Assembly (NCBI RefSeq): GCF_023343835.1
Contig: NC_064433.1
Span: forward strand, 180,871,777-180,935,776
DNA length: 64,000 bases
Direction: 5' to 3'
DNA from: Lagopus muta
Taxonomy: Eukaryota; Chordata; Aves; Galliformes; Phasianidae
The notes beneath the pieces were generated by a model. That model did not search any database. It was not told where the DNA came from and saw only the letters and a program-made list of their open reading frames with translations. Below, in pieces: positions 13,001 through 25,862 of the stretch. How positions within the stretch are numbered: position 1 is the first letter of the stretch; each line of letters begins with the position of its first letter. The position numbers were made by a program, and so were the translations under genes.

Positions 13001-16000
13001 GAATGGTGGTGGTTTCAGATTCTCTCATTCTCACCTGTCCTATTCACATTCCACATGTTCCAACATGGCATACCCTTTACACTACCCCTTATCAGGATGT
13101 CTTTGTCTCCTGGAGCAGCTGCAAATTAAACCAAATTAAGGAACTTAGCAGTTTTGGTTTAAAATACATAATAATAAGTATATCTTTGAAGCTGGGTGAG
13201 ATCTTGATCCTCTCTAACTTCCATGTCATCCTCCAGGGAGCCCATTCTGCTGACTGAGCAGGGAAGGACATTGCATGTTCTCATTTGTATTTACAAGCTT
13301 TATCAGTCTGAGCTCTTTCTACTACTGAGAAAATGCCTTATTTCTGAGACATTTAGTTCAGGTTACTTGCTTTCCTTTAACAGAATGTTGTGGTGAGTTA
13401 TCAGAACTAAACAGTGCTGGACAAAGGTAGGATCCACAACTGATCCTCTTGCAGGTGTGTGAGTGCCAGGCTTTGCATTCTGCATGGTGTGTGTTTACAT
13501 CTTACTGCTGCTGTGCAGAACCAGGCCTGAGGACAGACTCATCAGGTCTCTATTACTCTTAACAGTATGATATTATGTAGGGATGGAGCAAGCGCTCCTC
13601 GGCCTGCAAAGGCCCTATAGGAAAAGATTCACATGAGACGTTCTCTCCTTTCTGCCACAGATATTGTGAATCATATATAATTACTGAAGGAAGGTGGCTG
13701 ACTTCTTCCTCTTACTTCTTTCATTCTCCTTACATCTGAAGGAAGAAGAGAACTTTGTGTTGATGGGGAAGATAAAATGGGGGATGGGAAGGAGTTCAAG
13801 TGCATGTGATGGTTGAATAGTGTGACCGTTGTCATTTGTGATGTGCTGAGAGCAGGCTGTTGTGGTACCATGCTTGTATAGCATTATTACCTAATTCCTG
13901 CGTGCAGTTCCTTAGTCATGTAGGTGCTCAAAGCGGCAGTTGCTATACCAACTGTTTTTTTTCTCTTCCTGGAATTAAAATACCTAAACTAAATTGTCTT
14001 TTTTTTTTTCTTTTAAAGTTGGAAATGCCTTTGCAGAGGTGAACGTCACCAACACAAGCTCTAATGCGACTTCACCACATGTAATGCAAGGTAATACTCT
14101 GGCACTTCTTTTTCTGTGTTTCAGTAGTGTTGAGAACAGTAATACGTATTACTGCGTGGCTTGAACTGCCCAGTAATGGTTTAGCTTTTAATGGTTCATG
14201 AACAGCTGTAAGGCAAGGTGGAGGTACTCTGATTGTCACATTGATTTGCCGACAACTAAAGATATTTAGGAGAAACTGATGACAGCATAAACCATCGGTT
14301 CTTATGCCCTTAGATACCCTGGAGCAACAGGATGTTACTCCTTTGCCAGAGAGGTGGAACAAAATGAGAAAGCTGTATGTGTAGAATTAGAAATATCTGC
14401 CAGCATCAATTTACAGTTAAAAAGAGAAGCAAGTAGAAAGTCTGTTGGGCTGTTATTTCAGTGCTGCTGAGGGAAAGGCAAGGCACTTGTTCATTTGAAT
14501 ATTCTTCATATCAAAACTGATTCCAGATCTCTGGTGCTTGAGCTTGTTGTTAAAGCACGTGTTTGTTTCAGTGTGATCTCTTTTGACTGCATTAAGGTGC
14601 ACGCCTTTAAGCAATGCATGGCGTTTAAGCCACCCATGCAGAACGGATTTTCCCTGAGTCACTTCTACTCTGTATCCCTTTGCTCATCTCATTTTCTGTT
14701 GGGCAAGAAATGGGATGAATAGCGAATGACAATAGACAGATAGCTCAATGACTCACTTTGTTATTGTACTGATTGCATCAGTGACTCACACCCAAATTCG
14801 GTGTGCATGGCTTCCTTTCACCTGTGTGAGCATGCAGTCCACGTCCAGATGTGTTCCCGAGGTTGCAGAAGCAAGAACTCAAAACCTTGGAAAGACCAGA
14901 GCTGCATAGCTACAGCACTGGGCCAGTGTGGGAAAGGTTTAGCCCTAGGTATGTCTGTGGCTTATACTGATAGAAAAAGCAGAGTATCTGAGGAAGAATG
15001 TATTTGTAATTGTAGAATCATAGATTGTTTCTCAAAGTCAATTACATCTGTAACTTGATATCTCTGCTATCAGTATAAAAATTGTGAGTTTAGTGCTCAA
15101 CGCTGGAGCTAGTTGGCAATAATTAGACCTCAAAAAAAACCAAAAAGAAAAACAACAAGAAAAGAATGATCCTGTGCATCTCCACTGCAGAACTGGAGGG
15201 AGAGATGGCTGTTGCAGGAGTGGGAGTTTCAGATCAACCCAGGTCATCGCTAGGCAGAAAAGGCTGTTGGCCTTCAAGAAATGTGGAAGAGGATTACAGC
15301 AGAGAGGGCACTGAGACACAAAAGTAGCATGAGTAGGAAAGAAAAGAAAAAAGAAAAAAAAATTGGAAAATTAGAGGTGAGAGAAAGGAAAGAAGGACAA
15401 AAATATGAACAGTCTTTGGAAATAGGTGTGTTCACAGGAGCCTTATTGTGTAGAGACAGCATGAGCCAACATAAAGCTGCTTCTACCCCTGCGTCACAAC
15501 TATGAAATGTTACCAAAACGAGCCCAGTGTGTAATTGAGATGCTGCAGAATGAAAGAAGAGACTGAGAGACAGGAAATGAAACTGAAATGGAGGAATAAA
15601 AACTGGAAAAAGCATAATGCTTGAGTAGGTCAAGAGTCAGTGAGAACAGGGTTGATAGTGAAGTCTGTAAGCATTTTGCAGGATAAAACCACGTGGATTG
15701 AGGTGGAATGCTTTCTGCTTTATTCCCACTTGGAGCCTGCAAACACGAAGTATTTTGCTGTTGGTACTTTATAGTAAGTTGAAGTGGAAATTAATATTAA
15801 TTTTCTTGTTTTCTTCTTTTTTCTTGAAGAAAACAGCACTTTATCCAATTCCTCTGCTGTGCCATCCACGCAGTCTGCAGCAGGTACGTATGTTCATCAA
15901 ATAACGTATGTTATTTTGGAGCTAGCTTCTAGGACCATAACTACCCCTAAACCATACCAAATTCTGAAGAAATATCTATGAGATGTGGTTATTTGAGAAA

Positions 16001-19000
16001 GGCTTTATCCTTTTAGGAGATAGAGATGCAACATAAAATAATGCAAAGAGATGCCCTAGAGTGCCGTAGAAGAACAAGAAACAAAACATAAAGCTTCAGG
16101 AAATAATTCAAAAGAAGTGGGGCTGTCATCAATGTTGATTTTTTCTCTCTTCTTCCATTTTCATGGAATACAGCTGAATATGTTGTTGTGTAAACAGTGC
16201 ATGTCTGTTTAATCATGTTTCACAGTAAATAGGTGTAGAGTATAATGAAAGCACTGGGGCTTGTGTTTCAAGAATAAGACTGTTTCCTTTTAGGTGAAGT
16301 TCATGGCACCTTACCCAACAGAAATTAGTCTTTCTAGATCTCTTAGCCCAAAACATTGCAGTTCAAATGAGACATGAACAGCAGATCTGGGACAATCTGT
16401 CATGGTTATTTTTGCATTGAGTATCTTACCTTCACACCTTCACAAAAAAACTACAGGTAAAAATGACTTCTTGAGGCAGTACTGTTGCAGCTGTGATGCT
16501 TCAACATAAGTAATGTGTTTACAAAACACACCTTTGTTGAAAGAAGAAATGTCTTTATCACATCAGCTGGTAGAGTTTGAAAGCAGGTTTTTGACCTGAG
16601 ACACAAACGTGCAGGTTATCTGCTTGGATTTGCAGCTCCCCAACCCTTGGCTATGTTAATGTGGGCTTATTATTAAAAATAAAAAAAGGAAAATTTTAAG
16701 AAAATGATTTTCTGGAAGAGTTTGTGCAGGCATATTTAACCACATCAGCAGAGGCTGAGTAAGAATTAATGTCATGCAGTCATTCAGTCTGTGATGCACA
16801 GATAACAGATTGTTTTTGAGAGAAGAAGGTTCTATGAATTGGGTCCCCTTCATGCCAAAAACCCTGTGAAAGCAGGGCAGAAATGTTGTGCTGACCGTAA
16901 GATACTTTGTGCATTTGTGCAATTTTATGATGATCCTAAGTCCCTGGTAAGTCATTGCACTTCCAGTACAACTCTCTGCCACATGCAGATAACCTGAGCT
17001 ACCCTGATTTGCTTGCACTTCCATTAAAACATTCATCAGTGGAGAACAAAAAAAACTTTGTAAATGCTTTTGTATAGCAAGGAAGTGGTGCAGTTTCTCA
17101 TTCCATTGCCTGCAGTATATACCAGTTTAGGCATGCCTTACTCAGAAAGTGGAGAGGTTCTGGTAATCCCCTTGTTGCCTTAAAGTCTTTGTCATGTGCA
17201 GAGCCACTGTAAAACACAGGTGCTTAATTAACCCTGCGCCCCAGCCCTGACTGTGGGCTTCTGGTGAAGGTCTGAGTTGTGCTGTAAAAAGCAGCTTGAG
17301 CCTGTACACTACCAACCTAACAGAGAGCTGTGCCTTGCTTCACCCAATTTACAGTTCACATCCTTCTTTTTTTGGGGGGAGGGGCTTTTTCTTTTTGTTG
17401 TTAGAAACTTCATAGACATTAAGATAGTCCACATCCATTTTAATAACCTCTTTTGAATGAAGAGTACCGGGTTTATTACTGGATGCATATAGCTAGTTAA
17501 TTTTGCTTAGTCTTTGCTTTTCATGGCAAGAATGAAAATCTTATTCCATAGGAAGATCATATTCTGTGAAAAGAAGAGTGTTTATTTTGTGAAGACATTC
17601 AGTAATAATTACTTGTATGCTAGCACAGTGCTTATGCAGTTTGAGAGGTTAGTTACACAAAGAGTATTGCATGGTGCTAAGAGCTATCATTACACTGTAT
17701 ATGTAGCTCAAGCAGATGTAAGATAGGTAAGGTACTTTACAAAACAAGATAACTGTCACTTAAAATAAGCCTGAACTGTGCTCCTGGTGTGCATCCTTTG
17801 TAGGTAGGAAAAATAACTTACGCAGCCTGGGTGTGTTTAGCATGATGTTCAATGAAGCACAGCTGGTCTTTTGGGGAAAAGTAATTAGGGAAATAAAAGA
17901 TAAAAGGACAGATGTTTCTAGCAAATGTTCTTTCATCTTAACTCTGTTGGTAAAATAGTATGAGTAAGTTTTCAAAGAGAAAGAAGAACAGATTGGAGCC
18001 CAATTCACGTCAGCTTCCCAAATTTCCTACATGCCTCTGAAAACCTCCTACTGATGTTCTGAAATGACTGGCACTAAATATATCACAGAAGATAAGTCTG
18101 TAGAAGATAACCAGATTTTTCTTTTAATACATGTTATATTACCAAGTGTTGTAATCTTATTAGTGATCCTTTTTTTCTTCTTTATAAGAAAGTGACGGGG
18201 AGAAAGTAATGTGCAAATTTGCTGAAATTCCTCATGATAGCTGCTTGGATGCTTGGTTGGTTTTTTTTTGCTGACTATGTTTTCTTAAGTGCTATTAAGT
18301 ACCCACAGAGTAAATACCATCTTTGTACTGTATAGTCTAATAATGATACACCTGGACCCATCAACCTCTGTAGTGCTCAGAAACATGGGCCACTTTGACA
18401 CTCTGTGATGGCAGTTCAAAAAACAGTGCAAAATAATAAAAAAAATAATAATTTTTAAAAATCCCAACAAACTAAAATGCCACCTGTGGTTGGTTGGCAA
18501 TTGCATTCAGATTTGCCTTTTCTTCTGCTTGATGTCTTTTTTACATAAAGAATGTAGTTGCTGGGTGTGATTTCATCTCATGACTGTTGATGGTTTCCAA
18601 ATAGATTTCTATTTCCTGTAACGAAGAGCTATTTGATATTTATGAATGGTTGTATATTTGGGGAGTTTACCTGCCAGTATTAAAATGTGCCCTGAACTTT
18701 ATCCGATGTGTCTTACACATGCTTCATAGAGGAACTGAATTTCCTAATTGTAACAAGGTAAGCACAGTGTGGTCCTCCATCTGTCCCATCCAATGAATGT
18801 TCATTTCATGGTGTCACCTAGAGCAAAGTACAAGGATAGCAGCAGAGAAGAAGATAAATCGTATTTACTGAGGGGGAGGGTATTGGGCTGTTTCAGTAGT
18901 TTTAATGTTAAATGACCCAGAAAAGTGGCTCATAGGCCTCCTCTTTCTGAACGCTTACGTTGTCTCAGTGTTTGCTTTTTTATGTTTTTGGCATCTATGG

Positions 19001-22000
19001 CTGTATTGGAAGCAGTGAAACCAAAGTCTTAGCAAGGACAATGTTTTGTGCGAGGCTTCCTGCATTTCAGACCACATTTACAGGAAGAGCATTCTTTGGA
19101 AGCATTTCTGATGTACAAAAAGAACAGAAACTGAGTATCAGGTTTGCTGTGGAACTGAGATGAAAACTATCCTTTATGCAAGTGCTCTAAGTTTTTAGAT
19201 TTAGAAAACACAAGTGCACTTGGATGTTTGAATTTGCATAATGAAAAGCTTTGATGGTGTCTAAAAATGAATCCAGATTGTATGAGACTATAGAAATAAC
19301 ACAGCAGTACAGAGTGCAAAGGGAGCTTTTTCACCATGAAATTATGTCATGTGTAAAAGCTGTTTGCCTCATATTATCTGCTTAGAGAAGTTTCAATTCC
19401 ATAAAAACCTCATGTTTCTCATTAGCTCCTTAAAAAATAGATAATTTTCTTATGATTATTCTAGGTGGCTGCCTTCTATTAACGCTATTTGCTATAAATG
19501 TCAATCTCCTCTATTGTTGCTCTTGCATTTTGTCTCACGGTACTTCTATTCTGAATAGTTTGTTGCTTTCAGTGGGGAGGAAAGAGGAAGTGTTAGGTAA
19601 AAGCAGAATAAAAGTTAAAGATGTTAGATATCAACCGAACTTGTGAAACAACATTCCAGTCCTCTGCTTTAACCTCGGCAGTAGCCTGCTACAAAATAAA
19701 TGCTACAAGATAGCAGGCTTCATTGCGTTAACTTTTCACCGTGTGTGGAAAAAATGGTGACACCTGAGTTTAATGTATAATACGTTTAAATACACACAAC
19801 CTTAATAAAATCACTGCTGTTCAAAGGTAAATTAAATCAAGTAAAATTAAATCACTACTAAAATATTCTAAGTCAGGAGTGATTCTATGGACTTGGACAG
19901 TGTTACCAAAAGACTTCATACTTTTAAAAATTACTGGATATGATCCAGGTTTTATTGAAGGCCTTTCCTTAACACTGCTCCTGATCTTGAGCCCTAGAAA
20001 TGGGAGTTAGGCCTTTCCAAAGGAAGAGAGCAGGGGAAGGGTTTGTGTGCAAACCTAGGTGTCCATGCAATTTTTTTTTTCATTGTTATTTCATTCTGTG
20101 TGGGTATGACAGATGTTGTGTTAGTCGGTCAGTATGCCATCGATTAATTTTATCTGTTTTTCTGAACGATGTCAAATGAAAAATTTCCCAGGTACGCCCA
20201 CCAGTGCCAGCCATCCCACCAGTGCCAGCCGTCCCACCAGTGCCAGCCGTCCCACCAGCACCGCTGCATGTGTCACTGTTCCTGTTCAGCCTGCTGAAGC
20301 CAACCAGACAAGATCAACTACAGCTTCATCAGTCACATCATCACAAGCGAATGTTACAGTGACCACTTCTAAGACTTCTTTCACGTCCGTTACAGGTAGG
20401 TTCACACTTCCACATGTTGACACGTTGGACAATTCTAGTTGATAGTCTCATTTTACAGTAGGTGCAGTAAAGGGAATATGTCTGCATACTGAAAAGCTAG
20501 AGCAAGTTTCTTAGTTGGCCACAGTAACGTTCTTCTAAGTGCTCCACACGCTTAATAAGGCTTCACTTAACCTGAGTGACCTGAAACATATAAGAAAAAA
20601 TACAACTGCAAGTAGTGTGAACTGGCAGCCACCAGCAAGGAGATTAATGATGTTAGGAGAAAGCCTGTTCATTAAGAGCTGGCAGTAGGCTTTTGAGTAC
20701 CACCTCAGTACTTCTTCCATTCCCCCTTCTACAGTATATATGAACACATCTTCACTACTTCCTCTGTCTCAGCTGACCTGTGGCTGTAAAAGTGGCTGGC
20801 TTGGTAGCAAGGCTGAGTTCTGTTTGCCCTATTTGTAGCAATGTAGTTACTTTTCTTCTTAAGGGAGAATGGGTTATGACTATGGATGGTTCACGCTTCA
20901 TGTAAAAGTTGCCAGGTACACTTTGCCAGTACTCTTGAGTACAAAAACAGTAACTGTAGAAATCAGTTTTTCCTTGCAAGTAAAACCTTATTGGGTAGGT
21001 CAGCAGAACTTTTATTTGGTTAAGTAACTCGCCTTGTGGCAAATACAGACAGGCACAAACTGGATCATCTTATGGCAGATGAAACCAGTTTTCACATGGA
21101 AACTTCTTTATCTGAAGTCAGTATTTATCTATGTCATATTTGATCTTTGGGGGACACTTGTGTTGGGCTGTGGAGCTGAGCTCAGTCTAGTTGCTATTAG
21201 TTGCAGATTGAGGCAGTGTGCCTATGAGAGTAGAGCAGCCAGCAACTAATAGCCACCAAAAGTACTTTACTCCCATCACTTAACTGTCCTGGCTGACATG
21301 GTGGTTGTTGAACCCTGTGTAAGCTGACCCACTGTGTTCTGAGTCAAAGCAGCTTCCTTTTAGGCTAGGTAATTTCAGGCCAAGCTTATTAAATTAAAAT
21401 GGAGGATCTGAAAAACATGGGACCTGGTGTAAGAGGGGCAGCAGATGTGGAACAAGGAGAGAGTGGAGGAAAACAAGGGAAAGAGGAAGGTGAAAAGGAG
21501 AAGTGGCAATCACAGTCTTTCAGAGAGAGTGAGCAGATAGATCAGCTGCTCCCACACCACACTGTGGAACTTTAAAAAATGTTTGCGTGCTTGGCTGTTA
21601 TCTTGCCAGTTGATCTATGTAAAATCTGTCCAGTTGTCTTTAGATGTGAGTCATCTGGGGAGTGCAGGATACAAAGGAGTCCCTTGAAACAAATCTTGTA
21701 AAAACTGCCTTTTGTTTTCTTCTTTCAGCCACATCAAAATCTGAGACTGTCATAGCCAGAGCCTCCAGATTTGACGTGGGCAGTTTTGTAGGTGGCATTG
21801 TGCTGACACTCTGCGTCCTAGTTATTCTCTACATTGGGTGCAAAACGTACCACTCAAGAAGAGGCATTCAGTACAGAACCATGTAAGTTTCAGAGGCATT
21901 ATCCCTAGACAATTCATCTGACTTTCTTAAGGGGAATAAGGAGAATAAGGATATTATTGTGATGGAAATTTATTTGAGTTTAAGAGATTTAACTATGATA

Positions 22001-24005
22001 CTATGTATCATCCCTTTAGTGTCTCCTCATTATTCTTATGCCTCTCTTCTGTGTGTTTTAATTTTTTTTTCCTGTGATCTAGTATATAATTACTATTTCT
22101 AGGAGACCCTTGTCTGTCAACTATTTCAAATTAAGTCACTGTGGTTATTACTTGTGTACTTTCTTCATTTTCTAGTTTGTTCAGTTTTCCTTCCCCCACC
22201 ATACCATACCAAGACTCAACCTCCATCCATGCCAGCTGTGACTGAGCCTCATGGATGACAGTTTCTTCTGTACAACAGCTTTATAAAATAATTGTTCCAC
22301 ACCTGGGGCGCCTTTTACACCTTTGCTCTGCTCTGTGTGTTACATACTGGATTTTTTCGTGGCTGGTATTTGCTTAAATAGCTTGGTGCCAGAAGTATTT
22401 CTTATGTATGTATGCATACTTTCATCCTAATTTGCTAGCACTGTACATATTTCTGCCATCTTCTATGCCCCTTATGCATTGATTGTTCACAGCAGTATTT
22501 GTGAGATGTTCAATATATTTGGTAGGCATCTGATAGTTCTGATACTTTTTTTCCTAGACTCATTTGTCTGTTCATTTTTTACCCTCACTCCATCCCCCAG
22601 CGTATTGTTCCTGTTATTTAGATGACATTTTATTGGAACCCTTTTACCGTCTCTCTTTCATATCACCTCTTACGTACCTTCAAGTTTAGTTTGAGCAGCA
22701 GTTTCAAAGCCAGACATGTCATACTCCACTCTCCCTAGCCACCACATTGAAACAGTTCATTTGTTTTCACAGAAAGCATGCAACTGGCAACAGAGCCATT
22801 ATTCATATTTTAAGGCTCAGTGTTTGATCGTTGCCAGCGTGCACAAGGCAGCTGGTTGATTTCTAACATTTGTTTTGTTATTTTGTTCCATAAAATTGTA
22901 TGCACTGAATATTCTTCAAGTACTCTAGGCAAGTTTGTAAAATCAGGTAGAATTCATTTAACAGAATATAGACATCTGCACCTAAACTAGTTATATCATT
23001 TCTACCACCCTAAAGTACACACTTAAAATCTGCTAGATGAATCAGCCTGCCCACGTTTGTTTGTATTCAGCTATTGAGGGCAGCTAAGAGTGTTCCATAG
23101 AAAAATACATGTGAAAAGGTATCGTTTGGCTCCCACCCACAGTCACTTGTTTGTTTTGTGTACACCAGCGACTTTGAGCCTTCTGTGAGCTGCAGCATGC
23201 TGTGGAGTGTAGGTCCTACACAGCAGTTACAAACATGCTGACAGTACGCTTTCTTTTCTTGAGTTTCTTTTCAAGATCCTTGAGGTTTTCTGTGAGCTTC
23301 AGACAGCATACAGATTGCAAGTGGAAAACCACACTTTTAAACATTTTCTCTAGGTATTTTCCCAGGTGGACAAAGTAAAGAGTATGTCAACAGCCTCTTC
23401 CAGACAACTCTCTTTTCTGAAATAGGTTTGGGGGCCATCTTGTCTTGGGCTTGGTTTGTCCTTGTCGAACTTCTCTTTTCCTCTCTCCTCAGAAGCATTT
23501 GCTTCTGAGAACAAAGCACATTTATAATTCTGAGTTCACACTGTATCTGTCTCAACTGTTTGTAACGAATGCTAAAATTTTGATGGAACCTTATTGGCAT
23601 GTAATGATTAAGGAAAATGAATTGCTTTTTACTTTACTATTGACTTGCAGAACTTATTTGCCATTTATACCCAACTTTTCTCAGTTTTCTTCCAAGCTTG
23701 CATCCTTGTCCCAGTCTTAGTTTATGCATTGGGAATTCTTAAAACTAGGTTGCTTTTCCTATCCAGTATCACCCATCTCATTTGAAGCACCTTCTTTTAA
23801 CTGAGGCAATGTCCCCAGGCTCAGAGAGGCCTGCAGCGCCAGGACTAACATGTGCTTGGCCCTTCTCATTAAGATGGCCTTTGTTCACAGAATAGCCTTC
23901 TTAGCAGCAACTAGGTGGCAGTTTCTTGTACTGATTGATGATTGTACTGCAGAACATTAATTACTGTGTTTCTATTACAGTGATGAACACGATGCCATCA
24001 TTTAA
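9331..24005 (+). CDS. TMEM123: TMEM123 (porimin), CD164-like sialomucin, six-exon gene
   Basis: Spliced gene assembled by hand: 9331-9400, 14019-14090, 15830-15883, 20192-20395, 21729-21882, 23981-24005. All junctions are GT-AG and phases agree, giving 192 aa plus stop (human protein about 208). It is a type I membrane sialomucin of the CD164/MGC-24 family; porimin was described as a surface mucin that mediates oncotic cell death. Residues 1-29 form a signal peptide with a leucine-rich core and an AFA cleavage motif. Residues 30-140 are a Ser/Thr/Pro-rich stalk with sequons at N32, N35, N39, N49, N54 and two more in exon 4. A transmembrane helix lies at about 151-171, then a short basic cytosolic tail. 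The tail ends YRTIDEHDAII, which matches mammalian TMEM123 and fixes the identity. The start ATG has a G at -3 and is the first in frame with a signal peptide. The gene is convergent with the cIAP gene. Confidence 0.93.
9484..9520 (+). repeat. (GGCTC)4 and (CGG)n short tandem repeat
   Basis: Four GGCTC units followed by four to five CGG units, about 80 bases into intron 1 of TMEM123 within the CpG island. Confidence 0.9.
9978..10015. repeat. (AT)n microsatellite
   Basis: An uninterrupted AT dinucleotide run of about 38 bases in TMEM123 intron 1. Length is likely polymorphic. Confidence 0.97.
10770..11043 (+). mobile_element. CR1 LINE 3' fragment in TMEM123 intron 1
   Basis: Sense CR1: AGGTTAGATGTTATGAGGAAA, TTCTTTACTCAGAGGTG, then CCCCATTCCTGGAGGTGCTG, CTGGATGGGCCCTGGGCAG, GGTCCCTTCCAGCTCAAACC, ending TCTGTCGTTCTGTGATCT, the degraded octamer end. 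5'-truncated and diverged, non-coding, same orientation as the host gene. Confidence 0.92.
14019..14090 (+). CDS. TMEM123: TMEM123 coding exon 2 (N-glycosylated stalk)
   Basis: 72 nt, phase 1 at both ends, after a T-rich tract and TTTTAAAG acceptor; donor GTAATA. It encodes the end of the signal peptide (LGNAFA) and three closely spaced sequons (NVT, NTS, NAT). The T-rich acceptor and precise phase agreement support it. Confidence 0.87.
14091..15829 (+). other. TMEM123: TMEM123 intron 2
   Basis: GTAATA donor, TTCTTTTTTCTTGAAG acceptor. No recognised repeat or extra exon. A purine-rich patch lies near 15325-15400. Confidence 0.8.
15830..15883 (+). CDS. TMEM123: TMEM123 coding exon 3 (mucin stalk)
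   Basis: 54 nt, phase 1 at both ends, donor GTACGT. It encodes a Ser/Thr-rich piece, ENSTLSNSSAVPSTQSAA, with two sequons. A short cassette-like exon flanked by strong splice signals. Confidence 0.87.
15884..20191 (+). other. TMEM123: TMEM123 intron 3
   Basis: GTACGT donor, AAATTTCCCAG acceptor. AT-rich with no recognised transposon over 4.3 kb and no coding exon that keeps phase. Short open frames here are not supported. Confidence 0.8.
20192..20395 (+). CDS. TMEM123: TMEM123 coding exon 4 (mucin repeat exon)
   Basis: 204 nt, phase 1 at both ends, donor GTAGGT. It encodes 68 residues of Pro/Ser/Thr-rich mucin sequence. It opens with three copies of a six-residue repeat PTSAS(H/R) and a partial fourth, followed by two sequons (NQT, NVT) and a long Ser/Thr run. 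Dense potential O-glycosylation is expected from composition. Confidence 0.9.
20197..20259 (+). repeat. TMEM123: 18-bp coding minisatellite (3.5 units)
   Basis: Three tandem 18-base units starting CCCACCAGTGCCAGCC at 20197, 20215 and 20233, then a half unit at 20251. Units 2 and 3 are identical, and unit 1 differs by one base (CAT versus CGT, His to Arg). The period is a multiple of three, so unit number can vary without frameshift. Confidence 0.97.
20396..21728 (+). other. TMEM123: TMEM123 intron 4
   Basis: GTAGGT donor, TTTTCTTCTTTCAG acceptor. Nothing else recognised. Confidence 0.8.
21729..21882 (+). CDS. TMEM123: TMEM123 coding exon 5 (transmembrane segment)
   Basis: 154 nt, phase 1 to phase 2, strong pyrimidine tract and CAG acceptor, donor GTAAGT. 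It encodes the juxtamembrane SRFDVGSFVGG motif shared by CD164-family proteins, a hydrophobic helix (IVLTLCVLVILYIG) and the start of the tail (CKTYHSRRGIQYRT). Confidence 0.95.
21883..23980 (+). other. TMEM123: TMEM123 intron 5
   Basis: GTAAGT donor, TTCTATTACAG acceptor. No transposon or additional exon recognised. Confidence 0.8.
23981..24005 (+). CDS. TMEM123: TMEM123 last coding exon (tail and stop)
   Basis: 25 coding nt: joined to exon 5 it gives IDEHDAII and a TAA stop at 24003-24005. This octapeptide tail is the strongest identity marker of the gene; it is too short to be found as an independent ORF. Confidence 0.95.
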
Positions 24006-24756
24006 AGAGACTTCACAGAGGACGGTAGTGGAAACCCATCCTGTCACAGCTGTTTTAACTTGCTTCTGGAAAACATTCTTTTCATGATTGCAGTCTCTTA
24101 GGCTGTTTGTAGGTGTGATCTGCAAAATTATGAGACTCTCCTATGTGTCCTGATTTTTTTTTTTTTGTGTTAGTCTTGATGAGAACAAGAGGAACTCAGC
24201 ACTTTTTTGAGAGATTATTTTCTTTTTCCAGTATTTGTAACCAAATTTAAAGAAATCACATTTAAGTCATTTGAAGCTAGACCCACAAGGCTCTCAAATG
24301 GGTAATTTGCTAAACAGTAGATCACATCATTACAATTCTAAGTTAAATTCAACTGTTTCTCACATGTCCCCATAAATCCAGTGTGTACATAATGGGTACT
24401 GTAGGATAGGATGGACTACCTTTGAGACCAAGTGTAAGTTCTTGCAAGTAAAGTTTTTTTTTTTTTCAAATGTTTTGTATTAAATTGTATTTATTTTGAA
24501 GTTTGATGTGAACTGTAATTTAGAAACTTGTGGGCTTGAACACTTCAGTTAATTTTTATTAGGATAGTAAAGGGGCAAGACTTGCTAATGGTGTAGATAA
24601 TAAGTACTGTAAAGTTCAGTCATTAGCTCACCAGTGACTTGTAGAGACTTCCCTTCATAGACTACATGATGAAACTAGCTGCAGGAACCATGGACAGACT
24701 GCAGATATCCATCCACAATCCCTTTTTCTAAGAGGGTTCTTATAAAAAAATATAAA

Positions 24757-24762
24757 AATAAA
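24757..24762 (+). terminator. TMEM123: Candidate poly(A) signal, proximal
   Basis: AATAAA about 750 bases after the TMEM123 stop, in an A/T-rich setting. Confidence 0.4.
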
Positions 24763-25531
24763 ACAGACTATGCAATCCATAACTGCTATTTAATTGTATA
24801 TCCTAGTGTTCTGATGAAGATGAAGTCAGAATTTTCCCCTCATAGATATGAAAATTTTTGCTGAAATTATATTTTAAGTTGAATGTGGCAATCACTTTAC
24901 TTGTGTTTTTGGTTTTTTTATTATGAGGGGACTGCATGCAATGTTTTAGCAACATTTGATAAGCATTCAAAGTTACACAGAGAAGTTGAAAATCTGTAGG
25001 ATATCATTTAGAAGAATATAATCTGGATTTTCTTAAAGTATTTTCCTAGACAAAATTATCTGAAGGCGACAGGGCCTCTTAGAAAGCCACAGCATTAAGG
25101 TCCAAGTTTGCCATTCCTGTGCAGGATGGCAGATGCCGCTTCCATACTGCTATTGCATTTACACTGAAGTAAACTTGCTGCCTTCAGCAGACAGGTACAT
25201 GATTTACACTGGTGCAGGGAGGAGCACAATGAAAAACAGGAAATGCTTCTGTGTAGCACCAAAAGATTGTTTAGGCCTGTCGAGGCCTCATTAGTAGATC
25301 AGGTAATCGGGGTCAGTGTGGTGGCACTTCCCCATCAGGCAGTGCACAGAAGGGAGGTGGTGACACCTGGGGAAGGTCCTGCAGGGACTGCTCGCAGGCC
25401 TGTCGGTAGTAGAATGTCAGGGGAAGCAGAGCTACAGCTCTGGCACAGATTTATTATTTTGTTGATTCTTACACGTGTGCTTTCCTACAGTATTAAAATG
25501 GGTGTGTGAGTCTTCCTTTTTCATATAGAGT

Positions 25532-25537
25532 AATAAA
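25532..25537 (+). terminator. TMEM123: Candidate poly(A) signal, middle
   Basis: AATAAA about 1.53 kb after the stop. Confidence 0.4.
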
Positions 25538-25862
25538 GATTTGTCTGAGGCACAAATAAGTCCAACAAATCATGACCTAAAGAAACATCAGCCACACGGG
25601 TGAAATAGGGTTTGTATGACTGTTCTGTATTTCACTGAGTGAGATAGGGACGAGCAGTCACCTGAAGTAATTTTTCCAGTTTTGTGTTATCGTGTGTATG
25701 GTTATTTCTTTTTTTCTTAATGAATTGCCTTGTTTGGTGAATTTTTATTTTTATTTTAACTTGATGATTGTTACATAGCATTGCAATTCTTTACTTTGTA
25801 GAAATTAAGAGAATTCAGTGCAACCCCGTTAGTGGGATTGCCTCGCCTCTGTTGTGCAGACG

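Larger units (their letters stand above)
9401..14018 (+). other. TMEM123: TMEM123 intron 1
   Basis: GTGAGT donor, TTTTAAAG acceptor after a pyrimidine tract. It contains the downstream half of the CpG island, an AT microsatellite at 9978-10015 and a CR1 copy at about 10770-11043. I see no extra coding exon. Confidence 0.85.
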
